Shown here piece by piece: positions 24,412-32,268 of a stretch of DNA of 48,468 nucleotides; positions within the stretch are counted from its first letter, which is position 1; every line of letters starts with the position of its first letter. The translations under genes and the position numbers were made by a program. The DNA is taken from contig JAILIM010000075.1 of the NCBI GenBank assembly GCA_024695285.1, positions 1-48,468 of the forward strand. The letters are read 5' to 3'. Origin of the DNA: Bacteroidales bacterium (lineage in GTDB: Bacteria; Bacteroidota; Bacteroidia; Bacteroidales; UBA932). The notes under the pieces are model-generated. The model saw nothing but the letters and a program-made list of their open reading frames with translations, made no database searches and had not been told where the DNA came from.

Positions 24412-25692
24412 ATGAATAACGCCCAGATTGTAGAACTGATCAAGCGGGAGGTCGTGCCCGCTATGGGTTGCACGGAGCCGGCGGCAGTCGCTCTCTGCAC
24501 CGCTTATGCCACCGAGGCGCTCGGTGCCGTGCCCTCGAAAATCGACGTGAAACTCAGCGCCAACATCCTGAAAAACGCTATGGGAGTGGGAATTCCGGGC
24601 ACAGGTATGACCGGCCTGCCCATAGCCGTAGCGCTCGGGGCGCTGGTGGGGAAGAGTGCGTACCGGCTGGAGGTGCTGAAGGACTGCACGCCGGCAGCGG
24701 TAACGCGCGCGAAGGCCTGGCTGGCGGCCGGAGGGCTGTCGATAGGCCTGACCACGGAGAGCGCGGAGATGCTTTACATCGACGTGCGCTGCTCTGCAGA
24801 AGGGTGTGAGTCCCGCGCGATTATCGCCCGCGAGCACACCAGGCTGGTCTACCAGGACGGGCCTGCCTGCAAGGGCGTTGACGCGCGCGACGCCCTGGGG
24901 GCCCCGGAGGCCATGGACGGCGGCGAGGAGGAGCTGACGCTGCGCAGAGTCTGGGAGTTCGCGACCACGGCCCCGCTCGAGGACATAGAATTCATCGACG
25001 AGTCCCGCCGCCTCAACGAAGCGGCCGCCGAGGAGGCGCTGAAGGGCAACTACGGCCACGAACTCGGCAAAACGCTTTCCCGCCCGCTCGGGAAGGGCAT
25101 TTTCGGAGACACTATTTTCAGCCACATAATCAGCGCGACGTCAAGCGCTTGCGACGCCCGTATGGCCGGGGCGATGATCCCGGTGATGAGCAATTCCGGA
25201 AGCGGCAACCAGGGCATAGCGGCCACGCTCCCGGTGGTGGTCTTCGCGCGCGAGAACCACAACACGGAGGAGGAACTGACGCGCGCCCTGGTGCTTAGCC
25301 ACCTGACCGCCATCTACATCAAGCAGAGCCTCGGACGCCTGAGCGCCCTGTGCGGCTGCGTGGTGGCGTCGACCGGCAGCAGCTGCGGCCTCACCTACTT
25401 GATGGGCGGCGGCTACGAGCAGGTGGCCGCGAGCGTGAAGAACATGATTGCCAACCTTGCCGGCATGGTCTGTGACGGCGCCAAGCCAAGTTGCGCCCTG
25501 AAGGTGAGCAGCGGAGTGTCCACGGCGGTGCTCAGCGCCATGCTGGCCGTCCAGAACCACTCCGTCTCTTGCGTGGAGGGCCTGATAGAGGACGACGTGG
25601 ACCGTTGCATCCACAACCTCACGCGCCTCGGCTCCCTCGGTATGCGTGAGACCGACAAAATGGTCCTCGACATCATGACCCACAAGCAGTAG
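24412..25692 (+). CDS. UPF0597/CyuA-type L-cysteine desulfidase (serine dehydratase-like)
   Basis: The 426-residue protein belongs to the UPF0597 (YhaM/CyuA) family, related to the alpha domain of Fe-S L-serine dehydratases. Members degrade L-cysteine to pyruvate, sulfide and ammonia with a [4Fe-4S] cluster. Candidate ligands are the conserved cysteines in VVPAMGCTEP (C20), the CGCVVASTGSSCG stretch and MVCDGAKPSCALK. SNSGSGNQGI is a family signature. The start is ATG 24412, with a TTG codon three codons earlier as an alternative. It is divergent from the SPT operon, which consumes serine. It is followed by a REP-like terminator element. Confidence 0.88.
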   Translation: MNNAQIVELIKREVVPAMGCTEPAAVALCTAYATEALGAVPSKIDVKLSANILKNAMGVGIPGTGMTGLPIAVALGALVGKSAYRLEVLKDCTPAAVTRAKAWLAAGGLSIGLTTESAEMLYIDVRCSAEGCESRAIIAREHTRLVYQDGPACKGVDARDALGAPEAMDGGEEELTLRRVWEFATTAPLEDIEFIDESRRLNEAAAEEALKGNYGHELGKTLSRPLGKGIFGDTIFSHIISATSSACDARMAGAMIPVMSNSGSGNQGIAATLPVVVFARENHNTEEELTRALVLSHLTAIYIKQSLGRLSALCGCVVASTGSSCGLTYLMGGGYEQVAASVKNMIANLAGMVCDGAKPSCALKVSSGVSTAVLSAMLAVQNHSVSCVEGLIEDDVDRCIHNLTRLGSLGMRETDKMVLDIMTHKQ

Positions 25693-25730
25693 CCACTGCT
25701 TCTGGGGCTCTCCTGATTCCCCTTATTACC

Positions 25731-25801
25731 GTGAACTGTAACGGCCTGATAGTCAGTAACAACTGTATATCCGATTGCCCTGCACGGAGCAATCGGTTTT
25801 T
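25731..25801 (+). repeat. REP-like element, copy C, with terminator hairpin
   Basis: It has the same layout and length as copies A and B: GTGA, GTAACG, CTGAT, a 20-bp spacer that has diverged, then the hairpin CCGATTGC (25771-25778)/GCAATCGG (25789-25796) and five Ts. It lies 38 bp after the desulfidase-like stop codon, again at a gene 3' end. Confidence 0.7.
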
Positions 25802-25841
25802 CATAAGTGGCTAACGGCCAAGTATTTAAATTTCACGGTGT

Positions 25842-26070
25842 CGACAATCCAGTCGCCACACAGATACGGCTGCAGAGCTCCTCCCACCCTCTGCGACAGG
25901 ACTGTCCGCCCCTCCACAATCCTGTCGCCGCACGGAAACGGCCGCAGGGCCCCCTCCACCCACCGCGACAGGACTGGCAGCGCCTCCACAATCCCGTCGC
26001 CGCACGGAAACGGCCGCAGTGCCCCCTCTGCCCTCTGCGACAGGACTGGCAGCACCGCCACAATCCTGTC
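25842..26070. repeat. 72-bp tandem repeat array (about 3.2 units)
   Basis: Unit starts are at 25842, 25914, 25986 and 26058, exactly 72 bp apart; each begins with an ACAATCC-like block. Each unit contains GCGACAGGA and TCCTGTCGC (or variants), which pair across the unit junction: 25893-25901 with 25920-25928 is a perfect 9-bp stem with an 18-nt loop. The gene-free stretch 25693-26459 holds copy C, this array and the nested hairpins at 26100-26263. Frames stay open through it only because the period is a multiple of three; no coding signal is evident. Confidence 0.85.
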
Positions 26071-26099
26071 AGCGTCCGGAGCGGGTCCCCTGGCGGCTT

Positions 26100-26263
26100 G
26101 GCGCAGGTCCCCCGGCCAAGCGGTGCAGGTCCGAAAAAAGCCGGGGGACTCGCGCCGCAAAACGGCATTCTACAGCATTCCAGTGGCGCAGGACCCCACC
26201 ATAAAAACAGTCCTGCGCCAAACAAAGGGGAGACCTGCACCAGAAACCAAGAGGACCTGCGCC
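26100..26263. repeat. Three concentric inverted-repeat arms (structured DNA/RNA candidate)
   Basis: The outer pair is GGCGCAGGTCC (26100-26110) with GGACCTGCGCC (26253-26263). The middle pair is GGTGCAGGTC (26122-26131) with GACCTGCACC (26232-26241). The inner pair is GGCGCAGGAC (26185-26194) with GTCCTGCGCC (26210-26219). All six arms are variants of one motif, yet each pairs perfectly with the matching arm on the other side. A competing stem CCCCCGGC (26109-26116)/GCCGGGGG (26140-26147) would overlap the outer set. Confidence 0.85.
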
Positions 26264-26412
26264 AGGCCGAAAGGTAACCTTCACCTTGCCGACGAGAGAC
26301 CTTTCCAAAAAGAATGTGGTGTTGCCAATACTCTGTGTCGGTTTTATGTGATGGGAATCGGAAAGGATGAAAGAGAGTCTGGGTGGGGAGCATAAATAAG
26401 AAAAACATTATA

Positions 26413-26420
26413 TATATTTG
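26413..26420 (+). promoter_or_regulatory. -7 box of the BACON-domain gene
   Basis: TATATTTG lies 39 bp before the ATG at 26460, in an AT-rich stretch that begins after the repeat block. Confidence 0.5.
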
Positions 26421-26459
26421 CAGTACTGATAGTTTTCCAAAACGAACAGACGATTACCA

Positions 26460-27596
26460 ATGAAAAGAATTATCCTTATTTTAATCCTGTTTCTTTTCGA
26501 AGTATTGCCAATTAATGCTCAGAGCCCGGCATTTTCTTTTATTTTCAACGAAGTTAAGTTTGGCGAAAATTCTAAGTTCGCATCCGGCTCAGGTCAGGTC
26601 ATCATTTATGACAATCAGTCCATTTCTTTCAGTGGTGTGTCAAATACAGGCAAGAGCTTCAAATATTCATTCTCGTTTAATTCTTTGAGTATCTGGTTAG
26701 ACGGATCGATGTTCCGCGTGCATTCTGACAAAAGTACGGACACAGATAAAGCGCCAAACATCATGATTAGCCTTCAGGGGGTGACCGCTCACTATTCGGA
26801 TCCGGCAACAGGGTTGGAAATATCTATGTATGACGGGGCGAAAATGAATGAAAACATGATGGAAGCCTGTGTAACCGCCCTAAAAAATCACACTGGCGTC
26901 TTCCGAAATTTCAAGTCGGAAGAGGATATAGAATTGCCGCCAACAATTGAAGGTTATAGCACAACCAGAAAAGTAAAGTTGCCGGCAGGGGGCGGGGATG
27001 AGGTCTTCAAAGTCAGGACGAAAACCGATAAGATGATTCGTGACACCAAGTGGCACGATTATACAGTTACAGCTGATGCCTACTGGTGTGACATACAATA
27101 TAAAACAGACGCGGCTTTTTTAATCCGGACAGATGCTAACACAACGGGTTCATCAAGGACGGCAACGGTTACAGTTGAAGTTGGAGGAAAAAAGACACAA
27201 ATGATTGTGACTCAACCATCACTTACTGCGAAGATTTTAAGTGTATGGGTGGATCATAATCAATTCTCAGGGCTGGTAAAGGGAATGAGAATTCATGTGA
27301 AATTTGAAACATACAACGTTCGGGGAGTAAGCGGACAATGCGCTGCATATTTTTATTTCTCCGATGGCACCAAATTACTGGATTATAATTATCAGTATAG
27401 ATCCATTGATGGGCAAGTCAGCGTGGGGAGTTCATTTATCCCAGGTTATGATAGTGCAATCTATAATGATTTCGTATTGTTCATGCCATATACCGAGCTA
27501 CATATAAATGGAAGTGCGAAGTGTAAGTTCCATGTTGATGTTCGAATAGGAGGGGAACTCGCTCAGAGTGAAGACATTTTCTTTAACTTTAATTAA
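26460..27596 (+). CDS. Secreted BACON-domain protein (orphan, AT-rich)
   Basis: The 378-residue protein has a signal peptide (MKRIILILILFLFEVLPINAQ) and an N-terminal beta-rich region without a recognised family. A central BACON-like Ig-fold domain lies at about residues 165-260; its end reads NTTGSSRTATVTVEVGGKKT then QMIVTQPS, the usual BACON signature. A further beta domain follows. BACON domains occur in Bacteroidetes surface and secreted proteins, often carbohydrate or mucin related; no catalytic domain is visible here. Base and codon use are much more AT-rich than the neighbours. It lies between the structured repeats and a 5'-truncated DUF4230 gene, suggesting it arrived by insertion. 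Confidence 0.75.
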   Translation: MKRIILILILFLFEVLPINAQSPAFSFIFNEVKFGENSKFASGSGQVIIYDNQSISFSGVSNTGKSFKYSFSFNSLSIWLDGSMFRVHSDKSTDTDKAPNIMISLQGVTAHYSDPATGLEISMYDGAKMNENMMEACVTALKNHTGVFRNFKSEEDIELPPTIEGYSTTRKVKLPAGGGDEVFKVRTKTDKMIRDTKWHDYTVTADAYWCDIQYKTDAAFLIRTDANTTGSSRTATVTVEVGGKKTQMIVTQPSLTAKILSVWVDHNQFSGLVKGMRIHVKFETYNVRGVSGQCAAYFYFSDGTKLLDYNYQYRSIDGQVSVGSSFIPGYDSAIYNDFVLFMPYTELHINGSAKCKFHVDVRIGGELAQSEDIFFNFN

Positions 27597-27616
27597 GTGT
27601 AGAATTCCAGGTAGAT

Positions 27617-28147
27617 ATGTGTTTCAGGAGGAGCAGGTTGCGGCAGGTGTTGCTGACGAATGAACGGATCAGGGAGCTGATGTCCGTCAGCGATTTGTCG
27701 ACGACCGAGTATACGGTCGAGAAGGTCGTGAAGGCGGAGGATTCGCCGTCGTTTTTCAAGGGGCGGTGGGGAGACCGTAAGGTCTTGTATTCCTGCAAGA
27801 TATATATGAAGGCCGGAATCGATATGGGGAAGTATGATCCGTCGAAGACGGTCATCGACACCAATTCGATGACGGTGACCATGACCCTTCCGCACGCCCG
27901 GCTGATTTCCTCTGATATGCCTGCAGAGGAGCAGTATCTGGAGTACACCAAGGTGGGCCTGATGCGCAAACGCTTCACCGCAAAGGAGCGCAACGAGCTC
28001 CTGATCCAGGGCGAGGAGTCCGTGAACCAGGCTATCGAGAAGATGGGCATCCTGGAAGACGCCGAGCGCAACACCCGCGACATCTTCACCGCTGCCCTCC
28101 TGCAGCTGGGCTACCGCACTGTCAACATTAAATTCGAGGAGCTATGA
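27617..28147 (+). CDS. DUF4230 protein, apparently missing its N-terminal anchor
   Basis: The 176-residue product matches DUF4230 (TNERIRELMSVSDLSTTEYTVEKVV, KVLYSCKIYMKAGIDMGKYD, IDTNSMTVTMTLPHARLIS, IFTAALLQLGYRTVNIKFEEL). Family members usually start with a transmembrane helix followed by this domain, as the next gene does. Here the frame opens only just before the domain (MCFRRSRLRQVLL), 20 bp after the BACON gene, with no hydrophobic segment. The 5' end was probably lost when the AT-rich insert arrived, so the gene may be a pseudogene or a soluble variant. Its stop overlaps the second DUF4230 start by 4 bp. Function is unknown. Confidence 0.7.
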   Translation: MCFRRSRLRQVLLTNERIRELMSVSDLSTTEYTVEKVVKAEDSPSFFKGRWGDRKVLYSCKIYMKAGIDMGKYDPSKTVIDTNSMTVTMTLPHARLISSDMPAEEQYLEYTKVGLMRKRFTAKERNELLIQGEESVNQAIEKMGILEDAERNTRDIFTAALLQLGYRTVNIKFEEL

Positions 28148-28758
28148 CGGAGTTTCTGAATTTCCTGACGGCGCTCGTCTCGCTCGCCATAGTCCTCGGC
28201 ATCGCCTGGCTGCTGTTCTTCCGGAAGAAGGCCAAAAAGAAGAAGCTGAGAATCGCCGACACCCCCGCCGTCGTGGTGGCTATCAACAAGATAGCCGAAT
28301 TCGCCACGGCCTGTTTCTTCGAGGAAAAGATATTCGTAGAAAAGAAAGCCGCCCCTATCGTGGACAACAAGCTGGCCGGCCAGATAGCCAAAATGGCCCA
28401 CAAGGACGCCCTTATCGAAGACGAGCTCTGCATCATCGCCAAGGGCCTGGTCCGCGCCGGCTACGACCTTCGGAAACTGACCGCCGACGACCTCGAAATC
28501 GACAGCGGCACCGTGACCCTCCGGCTCCCGAAAGTGACTATCCTTGAAGTCATTATCAACCCTTCCGGCTGGGACTTCTACGTCGAAAACGGCACCTGGA
28601 ATGACGACCAGATCAAGGCCATAAAGTCAAAGGCCAAGGAAGCCATACGCGAGGACGCCATCGAAAACGGCATACTCGACAAGGCACGCCAAAGCGGGGA
28701 GCGTAAGATCGAAGCCCTGCTCCTCAGCCTTGGTTTCAAAAAAGTAATCTTCAGCTAG
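28144..28758 (+). CDS. DUF4230 membrane-anchored protein
   Basis: The 204-residue protein has one N-terminal transmembrane helix (about residues 7-27, LTALVSLAIVLGIAWLLFF) followed by a lysine-rich stretch (RKKAKKKKLR) and a DUF4230-type domain (LCIIAKGLVRAGYDLRKL, IDSGTVTLRLPKVTILEVII, IENGILDKARQSGERKIEAL). It overlaps the first DUF4230 gene by 4 bp, and paired DUF4230 genes are common in Bacteroidetes. Biochemical function is unknown. It ends 4 bp before being met by the opposing dehydrogenase gene (overlap 28755-28758). Confidence 0.8.
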   Translation: MTEFLNFLTALVSLAIVLGIAWLLFFRKKAKKKKLRIADTPAVVVAINKIAEFATACFFEEKIFVEKKAAPIVDNKLAGQIAKMAHKDALIEDELCIIAKGLVRAGYDLRKLTADDLEIDSGTVTLRLPKVTILEVIINPSGWDFYVENGTWNDDQIKAIKSKAKEAIREDAIENGILDKARQSGERKIEALLLSLGFKKVIFS

Positions 28759-29777
28759 TCCACGAACATCACCTTGCTGTAGAACTCCTTGCGGGCGAGG
28801 ATCATGTCGAAGGCCTGCTTGTAGTCCTTCAGGGCGAAACGGTGGGTGATGAGCGGACGCACGTCCACGATGTGCTTGGTGATGGCGTCCAGGGCGGTGC
28901 GCCAGTCGTTGTGGGCGTCGTTGTAGGAGCTGTTCCAGGTGCCGCGTATGGTCAGCTGCTTGCGCAGGAGCTGGCTGTAGGTGCCCTGGGTGAGGGTCAT
29001 GTCGCCGAAGGGGTTGCCCATGCAGACCACGTGTCCGAAACTTCTGACCGCCTTGATGCAGCTTTCCCAGGTCTGGGTGGCGCCGGCGCCTTCGATGCAG
29101 GCATCGGCCCCGCGCCCGCCGGTGGCTTCCTTTATATAATCGGCGGCATCGGTCTGTGCGCTGTTCACGGCGTCGAAGCCCATCTTCGCCGCAAATTCCA
29201 CCTTCGCCGGGTCGATGTCGCAGAGAATCACCTTTGCGGCGCCCGAGGCCTTGCACCAAAGCGCCAGCATCATACCGATGGGGCCGGCTCCGAACACCGC
29301 CACTGTGTCGCCGATCTTGATGTCGGCAAGGCCGACGGCGTGTAGCGCCACGGCTGCGGGCTCGCACATAGCCGCTTCCTCATAACTGATACCCTCGAAA
29401 GGCACCAGGTTCCATTCCTTGACGGCCAGATACTCGGCGTAGGCGCCGTCCCGGCGGGACCCGTAGTAGTCGTAGTCGCTGCACTGGGCATACTCACCCA
29501 CCTGGCAGGAAGCGCATTTCCGGCAGGGCAGCAGCGGGAACACGGCTGCCTTCTTGCCGATGAGCTCAGGCTTGTCGGCGTCGATGATTTCGCCCGAGAA
29601 CTCGTGCCCGGGGATGGTCGGGAAATGGTATGTGCCTTTCTTGAATATACGTGGGATATCGCTGCCGCAGATGCCGCAGGCCTTGATTTTCAACAGGACT
29701 TCACCGCTCTGGCGGATGGGATCGGGAACCTCTTCATAGCGCAGGTCGCCGACGGCGTGGAGATTAAGTGCTTTCAT
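28755..29777 (-). CDS. Zinc-dependent alcohol/polyol dehydrogenase (galactitol-1-phosphate 5-dehydrogenase-like)
   Basis: This 340-residue medium-chain dehydrogenase starts MKALNLHAVGDLRYEEVP; an upstream in-frame start adds 13 residues that do not fit the family. Catalytic zinc ligands are C37 (GICGSD), H58 and E59 (GHEFSG). Structural zinc ligands are C85, C88, C91 and C99. The NAD motif is FGAGPIGMM. The N-terminus and the IRGTWNSSYNDAHNDWRTAL segment resemble GatD-type sugar-alcohol-phosphate dehydrogenases. No phosphotransferase or tagatose genes adjoin, so the substrate is open (galactitol-1-P, L-threonine, sorbitol or other). It is divergent from the MATE gene. Confidence 0.85.
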   Translation of the reverse strand: MKALNLHAVGDLRYEEVPDPIRQSGEVLLKIKACGICGSDIPRIFKKGTYHFPTIPGHEFSGEIIDADKPELIGKKAAVFPLLPCRKCASCQVGEYAQCSDYDYYGSRRDGAYAEYLAVKEWNLVPFEGISYEEAAMCEPAAVALHAVGLADIKIGDTVAVFGAGPIGMMLALWCKASGAAKVILCDIDPAKVEFAAKMGFDAVNSAQTDAADYIKEATGGRGADACIEGAGATQTWESCIKAVRSFGHVVCMGNPFGDMTLTQGTYSQLLRKQLTIRGTWNSSYNDAHNDWRTALDAITKHIVDVRPLITHRFALKDYKQAFDMILARKEFYSKVMFVD

Positions 29778-29820
29778 CGTAAATGATAGAAATTGTCCTG
29801 CGAATTTAGGAAACATTTTT

Positions 29821-29828
29821 TAATTTTG
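29821..29828 (+). promoter_or_regulatory. MATE gene -7 box
   Basis: TAATTTTG ends 8 bp before the GTG start at 29837, so the predicted leader is only a few bases. Confidence 0.5.
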
Positions 29829-29836
29829 CGTTCAAC

Positions 29837-31342
29837 GTGAAACACATTCTGACAGACCGCGCACTCAACCGGGAGATCCTGCGTCTTTCGGTGCCCAGCA
29901 TCCTGGCGAACCTCACCGTGCCGCTGGTGGGGATGGTGGACACGGCCCTCGCCGGCCACCTTGTTGATGCCAACGGCGGCTCTGCCGTGTTCATAGGCGG
30001 CATCAGCGTGGGCGCCATGCTGCTGAACCTTCTCTACTGGAACTTTTTCTTCCTTCGCACTGGCACCGGCGGGCTCACGGCGCAGGCCTTCGGACGCGAG
30101 AACCGGAGGGAGTGTGCCGACATTTTCTTCCGCGGGCTGGCGTTTGCCGCGGCGGTGGCTTTGCTGATACTGGTGCTGCAGCGGCCGCTGGCAAGGCTCG
30201 GGCTGCTGGTCGTCAGCGCCACGCCGCGTGTGTGTGAACTGGCCCTGCGCTACTTCAGCGTGCGCATCTGGGCGGTGCCGGCCACCCTGGGGCTGATGGT
30301 GTTCCGCGGCTGGTTCGTGGGAATGCAGGACTCGATGAGCTCGATGTGGACGGACCTGGTGGTCAATATCACCAACATCTGGGCGTCGGTCGTGCTGACC
30401 TTCGGCATTGTCGGGTGGGGCGGCATAGGCTTCGACGGCATCGCACTGGGGACGGTGGTGGCGCAGTACGCCGGCCTGCTGTATGCGGTGCTGGTGTGCG
30501 TGCGGAAGTACCGTCACGTGCTGGGCACCGTGCGGCGGGAGGACCTGTCGGAGCTGCTGCGGGCACGGAACATGGTGCCGTTCCTGAAAATGAACGGGAA
30601 CCTGCTGGGGCGCTCGCTTTGCTTCACGGGCATCTATATGGGGTACACCATCATAGCGTCGGCGTTCGGGGACGTGCTGCTGGCGTGCTCTTCGATCATG
30701 ATGCAGCTGCTGATGATTTTCTCCTATTTCACGGACGGGTTCGCCTATGCCGGCGAAGCGCTGTCGGGGCGTTTCATCGGGGCGCAGGATAGGGTAATGC
30801 TACGAAAGACAGTGCGTTACGTGTTCCTGTGGAGCATGAGCATAGCGGTGCTGTCCATCGGAATGTATGCGCTCACGGGGCTGCCGCTGGTGCGCCTGTT
30901 CACATCCGACGATGCCGTCGTGGAGGCCTGCCGGCGCTTCCTGCCGTGGCTGCTCGTGATGCCGCCGCTGGGCTGCGCCGCCTTCACGTGGGACGGCATC
31001 TACCTGGGCGCCACCGCCTCCCGGAGTCTCTTCCTGTCGATGGCCGCAGCCCTGGCGGGCTTCTTCGCCACCTGGTTTGGCTGGCTGTGGCTCGGGGGAG
31101 CGGCGCTGACGGGGGCCGACGGCGCTTCGGTGGCTGGAATGGTGGTCGATGGCATGTCGACGGCTGGCTCTGCGGCAGCTGGAACGGCGGTCGATGGCAT
31201 GGCGACGGCTGGAATGGTGGCGGCCGGAACGGCGGCGGACATCTGCCTCCACGTGCTGCTGGCGGCATACTTCGTCCACCTAGCGGCCCGAACCGTCTGC
31301 CTGACCGTCACCTACCGCCGCGACATCCTGTCAAAGGTATAA
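29837..31342 (+). CDS. MATE family efflux transporter (DinF-type) with a repeat-expanded loop
   Basis: MATE proteins export drugs and cationic metabolites with sodium or proton antiport. The 501-residue product begins at GTG 29837 (MKHILTDRALNREILRLSVPSILANLTVPLVGMVDTALAG, typical of the DinF branch) and has about twelve hydrophobic segments. Between the last two helices an insertion of about 40 residues (GADGASVAGMVVDGMSTAGS to MVAAGTAAD) is made of Ala-Gly-Met-Val-Asp repeats. At DNA level it is a 45-bp period: 31133-31162 and 31178-31207 differ at three positions. The insertion is in frame. Substrate is unknown. Confidence 0.92.
   Translation: MKHILTDRALNREILRLSVPSILANLTVPLVGMVDTALAGHLVDANGGSAVFIGGISVGAMLLNLLYWNFFFLRTGTGGLTAQAFGRENRRECADIFFRGLAFAAAVALLILVLQRPLARLGLLVVSATPRVCELALRYFSVRIWAVPATLGLMVFRGWFVGMQDSMSSMWTDLVVNITNIWASVVLTFGIVGWGGIGFDGIALGTVVAQYAGLLYAVLVCVRKYRHVLGTVRREDLSELLRARNMVPFLKMNGNLLGRSLCFTGIYMGYTIIASAFGDVLLACSSIMMQLLMIFSYFTDGFAYAGEALSGRFIGAQDRVMLRKTVRYVFLWSMSIAVLSIGMYALTGLPLVRLFTSDDAVVEACRRFLPWLLVMPPLGCAAFTWDGIYLGATASRSLFLSMAAALAGFFATWFGWLWLGGAALTGADGASVAGMVVDGMSTAGSAAAGTAVDGMATAGMVAAGTAADICLHVLLAAYFVHLAARTVCLTVTYRRDILSKV
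31133..31237 (+). repeat. 45-bp in-frame tandem repeat inside the MATE gene
   Basis: GCTGGAATGGTGGTCGATGG at 31133 recurs as GCTGGAACGGCGGTCGATGG at 31178, and in part from 31208 and 31223. The period equals 15 codons, so length changes keep the frame. Confidence 0.75.
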
Positions 31343-31410
31343 CGGTTCGGTTAAAGGTCTAACGCCGCGCCCCGCCCCGTTCCGCCCGCCCCGTTTCGCC
31401 CGCCCCACCC

Positions 31411-31459
31411 TGTCATTCTGAGCATCCCACCCTGTCATTCTGAGCGAAGCGAAGAATCT
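31411..31459 (+). repeat. TGTCATTCTGAGCGAAG element, partial plus full copy
   Basis: A truncated copy (TGTCATTCTGAGCA, 31411-31424) is followed by a full copy (31433-31459) in the same orientation. Confidence 0.75.
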
Positions 31460-31467
31460 AAACGACC

Positions 31468-31550
31468 GAGGTGTCCCTAAATCAAGGACACCTCCAGCGA
31501 AAACATGGGTTTTTTGACCGAGGTCCCCCCTCTCAACGGGACACCTCGGA
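31468..31550. terminator. Two related hairpins between MATE and lolA-like genes
   Basis: Hairpin 1 is GAGGTGTCC (31468-31476)/GGACACCTC (31486-31494). Hairpin 2 is CCGAGGT (31519-31525)/ACCTCGG (31544-31550), extended by CCC/GGG. Both use the same GAGGTGTCCC motif, with a T6 run between them. They lie at the 3' ends of two converging genes and probably terminate both. Confidence 0.65.
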
Positions 31551-31561
31551 CGGCCAGTCGA

Positions 31562-32188
31562 TTATTTCCTTTTGTCGTTAATCTTGGCGGTGGGATAATC
31601 GGCCTGATTGAAGATCACGAGGGAGGGATCGACGCCGAAGGAGACATCGCGCATCGTGAGGGTGATGCCGGACGCCTTAGTGGAGAGGCTGACAGGATAA
31701 TAGGAGTCCTTGGAAACGACGAGGTCGATAGTCTTGGGAGCGTCCTTGTCGGGGTTGGACTTCAGCTTGCTGCAGACCAGGTACCAGGCGTCGTTCTTTT
31801 CGTCGCGGATGGTCACCTTGTAGCCGTCTGTGATGTTTTCAAACATTGCGACGTCGCCGTCACTGTTGGATTTTTCGGAAGGGGTCCAGTCCTTGATTTC
31901 GATCTCGTTGTCTTTGGCGTTATATGTCCACAAGGTCTTGCCGTCGGCCCATGTGATTATTGCAACGCCCGTCATATCAGCTTCGACACGTGTTTTGTCG
32001 CCGATGGAGTAGGATTTTGAAACCATCGAGCCCAGGATTGGGATTTTTATGTCAATGACCATGGAGATGCCGTCGTCCTTGTGGTTGTTCATGGCGGTTT
32101 CCATTCTAGAAACGATTTCTTCTGGAGTCTGCGCCAGCGCCGCCACGGTAGCGCACAGGGCAATAGCTAAAACGATTATCTTCTTCAT
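31562..32188 (-). CDS. LolA-like outer-membrane lipoprotein carrier
   Basis: The 208-residue protein has a signal peptide (MKKIIVLAIALCATVAALAQ) and the LolA/LolB half-barrel pattern: MVIDIKIPILGSMVSKSYSI, TRVEADMTGVAIITWADGKT then LWTYNAKDNEI, TIDLVVSKDSYYPVSLSTKA, and SGITLTMRDVSFGVDPSLVIF. LolA-type proteins ferry lipoproteins across the periplasm. The start is the ATG at 32188, where the signal peptide begins; sequence upstream in the same frame runs into the tRNA. A near-consensus box TATATTGG lies four bases before the ATG. Other LolA-fold roles are possible. Confidence 0.8.
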   Translation of the reverse strand: MKKIIVLAIALCATVAALAQTPEEIVSRMETAMNNHKDDGISMVIDIKIPILGSMVSKSYSIGDKTRVEADMTGVAIITWADGKTLWTYNAKDNEIEIKDWTPSEKSNSDGDVAMFENITDGYKVTIRDEKNDAWYLVCSKLKSNPDKDAPKTIDLVVSKDSYYPVSLSTKASGITLTMRDVSFGVDPSLVIFNQADYPTAKINDKRK

Positions 32189-32228
32189 GCCGCCAATATA
32201 CGAACTTTTTGGGATACCTGCTACATTC

Positions 32229-32267
32229 AAAACAGAATGACCGCCATAAGGACGGTCATTCTGTTTT
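32229..32267 (-). terminator. Terminator after tRNA-Gly
   Basis: A perfect 15-bp inverted repeat (AAAACAGAATGACCG/CGGTCATTCTGTTTT) with a 9-nt loop directly follows the tRNA 3' end on the minus strand. Confidence 0.8.
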
Positions 32268-32268
32268 G

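Noticed and set aside
24309..24500. Longer N-terminus for the SPT-like protein
   Set aside because: It would overlap the promoter box and the divergent gene and has no family-like sequence.
25842..26070. CRISPR array
   Set aside because: The units are contiguous 72-bp repeats without variable spacers, and no cas genes are present.
25775..26395. 206-codon frame through the 72-bp repeats as a repeat protein gene
   Set aside because: Several frames on both strands stay open because the period is a multiple of three; no signal peptide, domain or good start is visible.
29778..29816. Longer N-terminus for the zinc dehydrogenase
   Set aside because: The extra 13 residues do not match the family start MKALNL and would extend into the divergent MATE promoter region.
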